Below are positions 26,326-35,184 of a stretch of DNA of 64,000 nt, one piece after another. Origin of the DNA: Bacteroides salyersiae WAL 10018 = DSM 18765 = JCM 12988. GTDB lineage: Bacteria; Bacteroidota; Bacteroidia; Bacteroidales; Bacteroidaceae. How positions within the stretch are numbered: the first letter of the stretch is position 1; every line of letters begins with the position of its first letter. The DNA lies in NCBI RefSeq assembly GCF_000381365.1, contig NZ_KB905466.1, positions 115,628-179,627 of the forward strand, given 5' to 3'. The notes under the pieces were generated by a model that worked only from the letters and a program-made list of their open reading frames with translations, searched no databases and had not been told where the DNA came from. The position numbers were made by a program, and so were the translations under genes.

Positions 26326-27009
26326 TTATTTACTTTTTTAATTATACTGCATCAACAAAAGAAATAGAAAAAGGTTTCATCATGCCTTATCGAATTTCAA
26401 TAATTCATCCTTCGAACGCCTTATACACCGGATATATAGGGGATGAAACGTCGCTGGCAGAAACAACATGCCACACCGGTAAACCCAAGCAGGGTGCTTA
26501 TCTTCTCTAAGCACTATCCATACAATCCATATGAACCGTGCAAAGCACTCCTGAGAATGGTGCTTAGCTGTGCTTTGCACGGTTCATAATAACTGGAACA
26601 AACTTTCCTCCTCAAACACCGACAAATAAAGAAATGCGGCAAAAAGGTCAAGATAGAGGAAAAAGATACATTCCATGTGATATTCCGCAGTTTCGAACCG
26701 CCTATACCACCAAACCGGCAACACATTGTTTCACTAAACGCCACCTCAGATTGATCTAAATCAAGATATTATTTCTTTCATATATACCGGAAAAATATGC
26801 AAAACAAAAAGGCCGGATAATAGTTTATTTAAATAGAAGGCTTTCTTGTTTCAAATTAAAAGAATAAAAGCCCCTATAAAAAAAGACTGAAAGTAGCAGA
26901 AAAATAAATAGATATTCGATCTAAATTCGAACCAATTACAGAGCAAAAAGTCATATCTTTGCATTATAATAAAACAAAAGGATAGGATAAACAATCAATA
27001 AACAACAAA
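26326..27009. other. Intergenic region before dapF
   Basis: About 680 bases with no recognised gene; short frames on the minus strand have no family features. It holds an inverted repeat at 26531-26587 (listed separately) and a -7 element TATCTTTG at 26954-26961 that probably starts the dapF-dapL transcript, giving a leader near 40 bases. Confidence 0.5.
26531..26587. repeat. 17-base perfect inverted repeat
   Basis: Arms 26531-26547 and 26571-26587 are exact complements around 23 bases. The inner bases can also pair with part of the left arm (AGCAC with GTGCT), so two folds compete. It is not next to any gene end, so it is not an obvious terminator. It may be a miniature element. Confidence 0.65.
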
Positions 27010-27819
27010 ATGACAAGAACAATTCAATTCACAAAAATGCATGGAGCGGGAAACGATTATATTTATATAAACGCCATCAAATATCCAATTGCAGATCCTG
27101 AAAAGCGTGCGGTTGAATGGAGCGCATACCACACGGGAATAGGAAGCGACGGACTTGTATTGATTGACACATCCGACAAAGCAGATTTTAGCATGCGCAT
27201 TTTCAACGCAGACGGTTCGGAAGCCATGATGTGTGGAAACGCAAGCCGTTGTATCGGAAAGTATCTGTTCGAATATGGATTGACTACGAAAACAACCATA
27301 ACACTGGATACGCTCTCGGGGATCAAACTGCTGAAACTCCAAGTAGAAGACGGCAAAGTGGCAACGGTAACAGTAGACATGAGTGAACCACAAGACACGG
27401 GAACTATTGATTTCAGAGACAAACTGCCTTATGTATCTACCACTGTGTCAATGGGAAACCCGCATCTGATTACTTTTGTCGAAAATATAGATGAGATAGA
27501 CCTCCCGGAGATAGGTCCCAAACTGGAAAATGATCCGCTCTTTCCCGACCGCACCAACGTGGAATTCGCACAAGTATTAGACAAAAACAGAATAAGAATG
27601 CGCGTATGGGAACGGGGCTCAGGCATCACCCAAGCCTGCGGAACAGGAGCATGCGCCACCGCAGTGGCCGCCTTCATAGAAGGTAAAACCGGCAGAAAAA
27701 CAGATATTATTATGGATGGCGGCACACTGACCATCGAATGGGATGAGCAGACAAATCACGTATGGATGACCGGCCCTGCCGTAAAGATTTTCGACGGTAT
27801 CCTAAAAATAGAAGAATAG
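27010..27819 (+). CDS. dapF: Diaminopimelate epimerase
   Basis: A 269-residue DapF that converts LL- to meso-diaminopimelate for lysine and peptidoglycan. The two catalytic cysteines are in the paired motifs MMCGNASRC (about residues 76-84) and ACGTGACAT (about residues 212-220). The N-terminus has the typical [14 protein letters not shown]. Length is normal. It is 77 bases upstream of dapL on the same strand, so substrate-making and product-converting steps are co-transcribed. Confidence 0.97.
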   Translation: MTRTIQFTKMHGAGNDYIYINAIKYPIADPEKRAVEWSAYHTGIGSDGLVLIDTSDKADFSMRIFNADGSEAMMCGNASRCIGKYLFEYGLTTKTTITLDTLSGIKLLKLQVEDGKVATVTVDMSEPQDTGTIDFRDKLPYVSTTVSMGNPHLITFVENIDEIDLPEIGPKLENDPLFPDRTNVEFAQVLDKNRIRMRVWERGSGITQACGTGACATAVAAFIEGKTGRKTDIIMDGGTLTIEWDEQTNHVWMTGPAVKIFDGILKIEE

Positions 27820-27896
27820 CAACAAAAAAATAAGGATAAAAAGACAGGTATCAGGATAACTAATTGAATAAAAACAAAACTTAAAACAAGAACAAT

Positions 27897-29129
27897 ATGG
27901 CACTCGTAAACGAACATTTTTTAAAACTACCGGGCAGTTATCTGTTCTCGGACATCGCGAAAAGGGTAAATACGTTCAAAATAACACATCCGAAACAGGA
28001 CATCATCCGACTGGGCATCGGAGACGTAACCCGTCCGCTGGCCCCGGCGTGCGTCGAAGCGATGCATAAAGCCGTAGAAGAGATGGCACACGCCGAAACA
28101 TTCCGGGGATACGGCCCGGAACAGGGATATGACTTCCTCATCGAAGCGGTGATAAAAAACGACTATGCCCCACGTGGCATCCACCTTGCCAACTCGGAGG
28201 TGTTTATCAACGACGGTGCCAAAAGCGATACGGGAAACATCGGAGACATCCTCCGTCACGACAACAGCGTAGGCGTAACAGATCCCATCTATCCGGTATA
28301 CATCGACAGCAACGTGATGTGCGGACGGGCAGGCGTATTAGAGGAAGCTACCGGAAGATGGAGCAATGTGACCTACATGCCCTGCACCAGCGAAAACAAC
28401 TTCATCCCCGCAATACCGGATAAGCGTATCGATATCGTTTATCTGTGCTACCCGAATAACCCGACAGGAACAACATTAACGAAAGCAGAACTGAAAAAGT
28501 GGGTGGATTATGCGTTGGCCAATGACACACTGATATTATTCGACGCCGCCTATGAAGCATATATACAGGAAACAGACGTGCCGCATTCCATTTACGAGAT
28601 AAAAGGAGCGAAAAAATGTGCCATCGAATTCCGGAGCTTCTCAAAAACGGCAGGTTTTACGGGCATACGCTGTGGATACACAGTGGTACCGAAGGAACTC
28701 ACCGCAGCCACCCTCGAAGGCGACCGCATTCCGCTAAACCGCTTATGGAACCGCCGCCAAAGCACCAAGTTCAACGGCACTTCCTATATCACCCAACGGG
28801 CGGCCGAAGCCATCTATACTCCGGAAGGCAAAAAGCAAATACAGGCAACCATCCAGTACTATATGGACAATGCCCGTATCATGAAAGAGGGACTGGAAAG
28901 TACTGGGCTGAAAGTCTACGGAGGAGTCAACGCTCCTTACCTCTGGGTGAAAACCCCGAATGGAACAAGCTCTTGGAAATTCTTCGACCAACTGCTTTAC
29001 GAAGCAAACGTGGTAGGTACGCCGGGCATAGGCTTCGGGCCGAGCGGTGAAGGATACATCCGCCTTACGGCATTTGGCGAACGTCACGATTGCATAGAAG
29101 CCATGAGACGGATAAAACAGTGGATTTAA
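27897..29129 (+). CDS. dapL: LL-diaminopimelate aminotransferase
   Basis: A 410-residue class I/II PLP aminotransferase of the DapL type. It makes LL-diaminopimelate directly from tetrahydrodipicolinate and glutamate, bypassing DapC, DapD and DapE. The PLP lysine lies in [15 protein letters not shown] near residue 249. Other marks are [15 protein letters not shown] text near residue 183 and [12 protein letters not shown] near the C-terminus. Pairing with dapF directly upstream supports the DapL call over other aminotransferases. It uses glutamate, linking it to the surrounding nitrogen genes. Confidence 0.96.
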   Translation: MALVNEHFLKLPGSYLFSDIAKRVNTFKITHPKQDIIRLGIGDVTRPLAPACVEAMHKAVEEMAHAETFRGYGPEQGYDFLIEAVIKNDYAPRGIHLANSEVFINDGAKSDTGNIGDILRHDNSVGVTDPIYPVYIDSNVMCGRAGVLEEATGRWSNVTYMPCTSENNFIPAIPDKRIDIVYLCYPNNPTGTTLTKAELKKWVDYALANDTLILFDAAYEAYIQETDVPHSIYEIKGAKKCAIEFRSFSKTAGFTGIRCGYTVVPKELTAATLEGDRIPLNRLWNRRQSTKFNGTSYITQRAAEAIYTPEGKKQIQATIQYYMDNARIMKEGLESTGLKVYGGVNAPYLWVKTPNGTSSWKFFDQLLYEANVVGTPGIGFGPSGEGYIRLTAFGERHDCIEAMRRIKQWI

Positions 29130-29318
29130 AGATATAAAAGAAAACCGGAAAAAAGGAAACCGGAAAGTCAAGAATGAAAAAAACGAAAATAACACACCTC
29201 CACAACTTTTATCTTCCAATGGACGATTTACAGATAAAATGAGATAGTACTTGCGCGCTACTATATATAAAAGTTGGACCGTACATCCACAATTTTCTAA
29301 CATAAAGGTAAAAAGACG

Positions 29319-30032
29319 ATGAAAACGACAATTAACGGAAAATTAAGGGGAGTAGCAGTAGCGTTATTGAGCATGCTTATTCCGGCAACGGTGACGGCAC
29401 AAGACAAATTTGAGATTTCACTGGGTGCCGAGGTAGTAAGCAAATATGTATGGCGTGGTTTCGACCAGGCATCGGGCACTTCTGTCCAGCCCTCTTTAGG
29501 ACTGGCTTACAAAGGAATATCCTTATCAGCCTGGGGAAGTACCAGTGTCACAGACCTCGAACCCAAAGAACTCGATCTCACGTTGGCATATGGCATTGGT
29601 AGATTCGGCATTGCAGTGACCGACTATTGGTGGTCCGGTGAAAGTGGCAAATACGGGCATTACAAAGAGAGCCACTATTTTGAAGGCGCATTGAGTTACA
29701 ACTTCGGCGATAAAGTTCCTCTGACCCTCTCGGCAGCCATGATGTTTGCCGGAGCAGACAAGAATCCGGATGGCGATCAGAATTTTTCAGCCTATTTCAA
29801 TGCCGCATATGACATTGCCTGTCCGGGGAAGGTTACACTGACTCCCTCCGTAGGCATATCCACCAAGTCTTACATGTACACAGGTGAGAAGATAAGCGGC
29901 TTCACGGACATTTCGCTGAAAGCGGCCAAAGAGGTAAAAGTGACGGACAGTTTCTTGATCCCCATCTTTGTGCAGTTCATCGTATCGCCCGTTATGGACA
30001 AGACATATCTGATATTCGGTATGAGTTTCTAA
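29319..30032 (+). CDS. Outer-membrane beta-barrel protein of the nitrogen operon (TorF-like)
   Basis: A 237-residue protein with a signal peptide (residues 1-27, ending VTAQ). The mature part is a series of amphipathic strands rich in Gly, Tyr, Trp and Ser (for example VVSKYVWRGFDQASG, LTLAYGIGRFGIAVTDYWWS) and ends in aromatic FGMSF. This is the pattern of a small outer-membrane barrel of the TorF/putative porin type. It sits 37 bases before the PII gene, with amt and glutamine synthetase following, so a role in passage or sensing of ammonium or small amino compounds is plausible. That role is inference from position only. A short inverted pair TAGTA/TACTA lies at 29245-29263 upstream. Confidence 0.75.
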   Translation: MKTTINGKLRGVAVALLSMLIPATVTAQDKFEISLGAEVVSKYVWRGFDQASGTSVQPSLGLAYKGISLSAWGSTSVTDLEPKELDLTLAYGIGRFGIAVTDYWWSGESGKYGHYKESHYFEGALSYNFGDKVPLTLSAAMMFAGADKNPDGDQNFSAYFNAAYDIACPGKVTLTPSVGISTKSYMYTGEKISGFTDISLKAAKEVKVTDSFLIPIFVQFIVSPVMDKTYLIFGMSF

Positions 30033-30069
30033 GGATTTACGACAAAAACACATTAATTCAATAAGGTAT

Positions 30070-30426
30070 ATGAAAAAGATTGAAGCAATTATCCGTAAAA
30101 CCAAGTTCGAGGAGGTGAAAGATGCACTTCTGGAAGCGGACATCGAATGGTTCTCTTATTACGATGTAAGAGGTATAGGTAAATCACGTCAGGGGCGCAT
30201 CTACCGTGGCGTAGTGTATGACACAAGTTCCATAGAACGAATACTTGTTTCGATAGTAGTACGCGACAAAAATGCAGAAAAAACCGTGCAGGCCATTATC
30301 AAAGCAGCGCAAACCGGAGAAATCGGTGATGGCCGTATCTTCGTTATCCCCATAGCAGATGCCATTCGCATCCGTACCGGCGAACGGGGAGACATTGCAC
30401 TTTATAATGCCGAACAAGAACGATAA
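30070..30426 (+). CDS. glnK: Nitrogen regulatory protein PII
   Basis: A 118-residue PII signal protein. It begins MKKIEAIIRKTKFEEVKDAL and has a T-loop (about residues 37-55) that keeps the tyrosine matching the uridylylated Tyr51 of enteric PII, here Tyr50 in IYRGVVYDTSS. The B-loop IGDGRIFVIPI and the C-loop follow. The rest of the T-loop differs from enteric GlnK. It is directly upstream of amt, the usual arrangement in which GlnK docks on the transporter and blocks it when nitrogen is plentiful. Whether it is uridylylated here is not known from the sequence. Confidence 0.95.
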   Translation: MKKIEAIIRKTKFEEVKDALLEADIEWFSYYDVRGIGKSRQGRIYRGVVYDTSSIERILVSIVVRDKNAEKTVQAIIKAAQTGEIGDGRIFVIPIADAIRIRTGERGDIALYNAEQER

Positions 30427-30510
30427 ACGGCAAAACACAGAAGTCCCGATATTCATCTCCGGGCCTTCCCATCAGTACTAACAGGTATTACAAATCAACA
30501 GATTAACATT

Positions 30511-31962
30511 ATGGATACATATAGAAAACGCAGCATTACAACACTGCGTATAGCCGGTGCTATGCTTTTTGCACTGTGCTTCGCGACAGAAACACTCGCT
30601 CAGGAAATATCGACTGCCATCAACGATGCATCGGCAACGTCCACAATAGCTGTGACGGAAATAGCCGCCACAACAATAGAAGTTCCGGATACGGAAACGC
30701 CTCCGAACACCGTAGAAGAACTTGCCAACGGATTAAACACCGTATGGATGATGCTTGCAGCCATGCTGGTATTCTTCATGCAGCCGGGATTCGCACTGGT
30801 AGAAGCCGGTTTCACACGAGTAAAAAACACTGCCAACATCCTGATGAAAAACTTCGTCGATTTCATGTTCGGCTCCCTGCTCTATTGGTTTATCGGTTTC
30901 GGCCTGATGTTCGGCGCAGGCGGATTCATCGGGATACCACACTTCTTCGACCTTTCATTCTATGATGGCGGAGGATTGCCATCCGAAGGCTTTCTGGTGT
31001 TCCAGACGGTATTTTGTGCCACAGCAGCCACCATCGTTTCGGGAGCTATGGCGGAACGTACCAAGTTCTCCATGTACCTCATCTACACAGTCTTCATCAG
31101 TGTACTGATCTACCCCATCTCCGGGCACTGGACATGGGGTGGCGGCTGGCTGATGAACGGTGAAGCAGATTCTTTCATGATGAACCTTTTCGGAACGACT
31201 TTCCACGACTTTGCCGGTTCAACGGTGGTACACTCCGTAGGTGGCTGGATAGCCCTGACAGGCGCTGCCATTCTCGGTCCGCGTATCGGGAAATACGGAA
31301 AAGACGGAAAATCAAGAGCCATTCCCGGACATAACCTTACGATTGCCGCTTTAGGCGTATTTATCCTTTGGTTCGGCTGGTTCGGTTTCAATCCCGGCTC
31401 ACAATTGGCAGCCGCCGCCACAACCGATCAGATAGCCATCTCACACGTATTTCTCACTACCAACCTCGCTGCTTGCGCCGGTGGATTCTTTGCTCTGACA
31501 GTGAGTTGGTGGCGATACGGGAAGCCGTCTCTGTCATTCACATTGAACGGTGTCCTCGCCGGACTGGTAGGCATTACAGCCGGATGTGACTGTGTATCGG
31601 CAACGGGAGCTGTGCTAATTGGCGCTATCTGCGGTATTGTTATGATATTCTCAGTCGATTTTATCGACAAAGTGTTAAGGATAGACGATCCGGTAGGTGC
31701 AAGTTCGGTACATGGTGTCTGCGGTTTTCTCGGAACGATACTCACCGGATTATTCTCCACAAGTGAAGGTGTATTCTATACAGGTACATTCGGATTCTTC
31801 GGAGCACAGCTATTCGGTGCCGTGATCGTAGGTTGTTGGGCGGCCGGCATGGGTTTCATCATCTTCAAGTCGCTCGATAAGATTCACGGGTTACGTGTTC
31901 CGGCACGTATCGAAGAAGAAGGACTCGACATTTACGAGCACGGAGAGTCGGCATACAACTGA
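30511..31962 (+). CDS. amt: Ammonium transporter
   Basis: A 483-residue Amt/MEP/Rh protein. Residues 1-30 look like a cleavable signal peptide, followed by a Thr/Ala-rich periplasmic stretch to about residue 68. Then come eleven membrane helices. Family marks include FFMQPGFALVEAGFTRVKN, the WTWGGGW region, DFAGSTVVHSVGGW with the first pore histidine, and VHGVCGFLGTI with the second. The C-terminal cytoplasmic tail (about 30 residues) is where PII acts. It follows glnK by 84 bases. Confidence 0.97.
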   Translation: MDTYRKRSITTLRIAGAMLFALCFATETLAQEISTAINDASATSTIAVTEIAATTIEVPDTETPPNTVEELANGLNTVWMMLAAMLVFFMQPGFALVEAGFTRVKNTANILMKNFVDFMFGSLLYWFIGFGLMFGAGGFIGIPHFFDLSFYDGGGLPSEGFLVFQTVFCATAATIVSGAMAERTKFSMYLIYTVFISVLIYPISGHWTWGGGWLMNGEADSFMMNLFGTTFHDFAGSTVVHSVGGWIALTGAAILGPRIGKYGKDGKSRAIPGHNLTIAALGVFILWFGWFGFNPGSQLAAAATTDQIAISHVFLTTNLAACAGGFFALTVSWWRYGKPSLSFTLNGVLAGLVGITAGCDCVSATGAVLIGAICGIVMIFSVDFIDKVLRIDDPVGASSVHGVCGFLGTILTGLFSTSEGVFYTGTFGFFGAQLFGAVIVGCWAAGMGFIIFKSLDKIHGLRVPARIEEEGLDIYEHGESAYN

Positions 31963-32100
31963 TGATTTATGGATTATGATTTATGAACTATGAATTGCTA
32001 TGCAGATCAACAGCATAGGTTGTTCATAAATCGATAAACCATAATTCATGAACCATAAAAATCATAAATTCACAATTTCATAATTCATAAATCCCTAAAG
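31963..32100. repeat. Word-repeat element between amt and glnA
   Basis: The left arm consists of GATTTATGGATTATGATTTATG-like words; the right arm has the complements (CATAATTCATGAACC, CATAAATTC, CATAATTCATAAATC). The centre holds GCTATGCAG and AGCATAG, which can pair. It starts next to the amt stop and ends just before the glnA start codon. Confidence 0.7.
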
Positions 32101-32103
32101 CTT

Positions 32104-34293
32104 ATGTCAAAACTTAGATTCAGAGTTGTAGAGACAGCTTTCAAGAAGAAAGCGGTGGAAGTGGTTACTCCCACAGAACGCCCTTCGGAATATTTCGCGA
32201 AGTATGTGTTCAACAAAGAGAAGATGTTCAAGTATCTGTCAAGCAGAGTGTACAACAAACTGACTGACGTAATTGATAACGGTGCTCCGCTGGATCGTAG
32301 TATTGCCGATGAAGTGGCTGCCGGAATGAAAAAGTGGGCCATTGAAATGGGAGCTACTCATTATACGCACTGGTTTGCTCCACTCACCGAAGGTACAGCC
32401 GAAAAACATGATGCTTTTGTAGAGCACGATGGCAAAGGAGGAATGATGGAAGAGTTTACAGGCAAATTGCTCGTTCAGCAAGAGCCGGATGCTTCTTCCT
32501 TCCCCAATGGCGGTATACGCAATACATTCGAAGCACGCGGATACTCCGCATGGGATCCCTCATCACCGGCATTCATCGTAGACGATACTTTGTGCATCCC
32601 CACTATTTTCATCGCTTATACAGGCGAATCGCTCGATTACAAGGCACCGCTTCTCAAAGCACTGAGGGCAGTAGATAAAGCGGCTGTCGATGTTTGCCAT
32701 TATTTCAATCCGGAGGTGAAGAAAGTAATCGCCTACTTGGGTTGGGAACAAGAATACTTTCTGGTGGATGAAGGTCTTTATGCCGCCCGTCCCGATTTAT
32801 TGATGACAGGCCGTACACTGATGGGGCACGACAGCGCTAAAAACCAACAGTTGGAAGACCATTATTTCGGTGCTATCCCTACCCGTGTGGCAGCTTTCAT
32901 GAAAGATCTCGAAATTGAGGCCTTAAAATTAGGAATACCCGTCAAGACCCGTCATAACGAAGTTGCCCCGAACCAGTTCGAGTTGGCTCCCATCTTCGAA
33001 GAATGTAATCTGGCAAACGATCACAACCTGCTCATCATGTCACTGATGCGTAAGGTAAGCCGCCGTCACGGATTCCGCGTATTGCTACATGAAAAACCGT
33101 TCAAGGGTGTAAATGGCAGTGGAAAACACAACAACTGGTCATTGGGTACAGATACAGGTATCCTGTTGATGGGACCGGGTAAAACACCGGAAGACAACCT
33201 CCGTTTTGTGACATTTGTAGTCAACACGTTGATGGCCGTCTACCATCACAACGGATTATTAAAAGCATCCATTTCAAGCGCAACAAACGCCCATCGCCTG
33301 GGTGCCAATGAGGCACCTCCTGCAATCATCTCTTCCTTCCTCGGAAAACAGTTGTCACAAGTACTGGAACATATCGAGGAAAGTACGAAAGACGACTTGG
33401 TAAGTCTCGGTGGAAAACAGGGTATGAAACTGGATATTCCACAGATTCCGGAACTCCTAATCGATAACACCGACCGGAATCGTACCTCTCCTTTTGCCTT
33501 CACCGGAAACCGCTTTGAGTTCCGCGCAGTAGGTTCGGAAGCCAACTGTGCCAGTGCCATGATTGCCTTGAACTCTGCTGTTGCCGCTCAATTGAAAAAG
33601 TTTAAGAAAGATGTCGATACTCTGATAGAAAAAGGAGAACCGAAAATCTCTGCTATCCTCGAAATCATCCGTAAATACATTAAAGAATGCAAAGCCATTC
33701 ACTTCGATGGCAACGGATACAGTGACGAATGGAAAGAAGAAGCCATGAGGCGTGGTTTGGATTGCGAGACCAGCGTACCCCGCATTTTCGACAATTATCT
33801 GAAACCGGAAACAATCTCCCTATTCGAATCGGTCGGTGTAATGACGAAAAAAGAACTGGAAGCCCGCAATGAGGTGAAATGGGAAACGTATACAAAGAAA
33901 ATCCAAATCGAAGCCCGTGTATTAGGAGATCTGGCAATGAACCACATCATCCCGGTTGCCACCCGGTATCAAACGGATTTGATAGATAATGTATACAAAA
34001 TGAAATCTCTCTTCCCCGAAGAAAAAGCCGCCAGATTATCTGCCAAAAATCTGGAACTTATCGAAGAGATAGCTGACCGTACCGCATTCATAAAAGAGCA
34101 TGTAGATGCTATGGTAGAAGCCCGAAAAGTAGCAAACAAAATAGAGAGTGAACGCGAAAAAGCCATTGCCTATCACGACACTATCGTACCGGCTCTGGAA
34201 GAAATCCGTTACCACATCGACAAACTCGAACTCATTGTCGACAATCAGATGTGGACACTTCCCAAATACAGGGAATTATTATTTATCAGATAG
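32104..34293 (+). CDS. glnN: Glutamine synthetase type III
   Basis: A 729-residue GSIII enzyme that makes glutamine from glutamate, ammonia and ATP. Length and motifs are those of GlnN from Bacteroides: EMGATHYTHWFAPLT near residue 85, EQEYFLVDEGLY near residue 218, KTRHNEVAPNQFELAP near residue 283, and GVNGSGKHNNWSLG near residue 335. A long helical C-terminal region (about 580-729) replaces the adenylylation site of type I enzymes. It is the last gene of the barrel-glnK-amt-glnN set, so uptake and assimilation are encoded together. Confidence 0.97.
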   Translation: MSKLRFRVVETAFKKKAVEVVTPTERPSEYFAKYVFNKEKMFKYLSSRVYNKLTDVIDNGAPLDRSIADEVAAGMKKWAIEMGATHYTHWFAPLTEGTAEKHDAFVEHDGKGGMMEEFTGKLLVQQEPDASSFPNGGIRNTFEARGYSAWDPSSPAFIVDDTLCIPTIFIAYTGESLDYKAPLLKALRAVDKAAVDVCHYFNPEVKKVIAYLGWEQEYFLVDEGLYAARPDLLMTGRTLMGHDSAKNQQLEDHYFGAIPTRVAAFMKDLEIEALKLGIPVKTRHNEVAPNQFELAPIFEECNLANDHNLLIMSLMRKVSRRHGFRVLLHEKPFKGVNGSGKHNNWSLGTDTGILLMGPGKTPEDNLRFVTFVVNTLMAVYHHNGLLKASISSATNAHRLGANEAPPAIISSFLGKQLSQVLEHIEESTKDDLVSLGGKQGMKLDIPQIPELLIDNTDRNRTSPFAFTGNRFEFRAVGSEANCASAMIALNSAVAAQLKKFKKDVDTLIEKGEPKISAILEIIRKYIKECKAIHFDGNGYSDEWKEEAMRRGLDCETSVPRIFDNYLKPETISLFESVGVMTKKELEARNEVKWETYTKKIQIEARVLGDLAMNHIIPVATRYQTDLIDNVYKMKSLFPEEKAARLSAKNLELIEEIADRTAFIKEHVDAMVEARKVANKIESEREKAIAYHDTIVPALEEIRYHIDKLELIVDNQMWTLPKYRELLFIR

Positions 34294-34317
34294 ACGTAAA
34301 TAAGGAATAACAGAATA

Positions 34318-34375
34318 GGGATTAGTGATAAACAGCTACGCTATACATGAAGCATGACACTAATCACTATTTCTT
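34318..34375. repeat. Short word-repeat element between convergent genes
   Basis: GGGATTAGTGATAA on the left and CACTAATCACTA on the right enclose a centre with CAGCTACGCTATACATGAAGCATG. The words match the element at 25909-26020. It lies between glnN and a convergent DUF308 gene. Confidence 0.55.
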
Positions 34376-34442
34376 ATTTCTTTTGTTGGTTGTTTTAAGT
34401 TTGCAGAGGAGGATTGCCGTGAGGCAGGCCTCTTCTTATTTC

Positions 34443-35009
34443 TTATTCTATAATCTTTGCATCCTCTATATCATCCGATACAGGTTTCTGCGGCTTACGA
34501 CGGGTAAACTTAAACCAATTGATCAATTCGGAAACTGCGTAAACAAGACTACTGATACCAATAATCATAAATGCCGTGTTACGTGCTCCTGTGGGATTGA
34601 ACAACGCCACAATACCGGTAAGCAGGATAAGAGACGGCACCACATAGAATGCACCGGGCACTATTGTCCAACGGCGTGCCATCGAAAGTGAGGCAATCTG
34701 CTGTACACCTCCCAAAATCAATATGAATCCTAAAAGGAACATCAATACATCGGCAAAGAAAGCCGGCATTATTATCAACCAAAGGCCGAAAAGCAAGCTA
34801 CCCGTTCCTTCTATCGGGAAACGGCGCGACACACCTTCCTCGGGTTTGGATCCGAAATAACTGATAAGAGAAATCAAACCGGGAATAAGAAACAATACCC
34901 CAAGTGTAATCACAAGATACTGCACCGCAACATCCGGCCAGAGAACAAGTACTAAACCGATAATCAATGCACAGACAATACGGACAAGAGAATAATTCAT
35001 CGTTTTCAT
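34443..35009 (-). CDS. DUF308/HdeD-family membrane protein
   Basis: A 188-residue protein with five or six hydrophobic helices (about residues 5-25, 31-50, 72-88, 92-108, 118-136, 143-165) and a charged C-terminal tail. The pattern is that of the DUF308 family, which includes E. coli HdeD of the acid-resistance island. The molecular role is unknown. It is alone, convergent with glnN and divergent from ppk. No catalytic motif is visible. Confidence 0.8.
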   Translation of the reverse strand: MKTMNYSLVRIVCALIIGLVLVLWPDVAVQYLVITLGVLFLIPGLISLISYFGSKPEEGVSRRFPIEGTGSLLFGLWLIIMPAFFADVLMFLLGFILILGGVQQIASLSMARRWTIVPGAFYVVPSLILLTGIVALFNPTGARNTAFMIIGISSLVYAVSELINWFKFTRRKPQKPVSDDIEDAKIIE

Positions 35010-35147
35010 AATTTTCTATCTATTTTTAACAGGCTTCAGCCCAATCCTTTTGCGAATATACGTGTTTCTATCTACATATTAAAACAACAAACAAGTTTTG
35101 TAATAAGTTCATAGCAAAAATGTAATATTCATTACATCTCACTCCCG

Positions 35148-35155
35148 TACTTTTG
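35148..35155 (+). promoter_or_regulatory. -7 element upstream of ppk
   Basis: TACTTTTG matches the Bacteroidota -7 consensus and would start transcription about 25 bases before the ppk ATG. A clear -33 TTTG is not present. Confidence 0.5.
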
Positions 35156-35184
35156 CAAAAACAAATTTATAGATACTCACTCTC

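Noticed and set aside
26380..26744. Two overlapping minus-strand frames of 66 and 76 codons
   Set aside because: They cover the inverted repeat at 26531-26587, have unusual composition and no family features.
29220..29290. Sigma-54 promoter before the barrel-glnK operon
   Set aside because: Only part of the -12 element (TTGC) is present and the TGGCAC half is absent.
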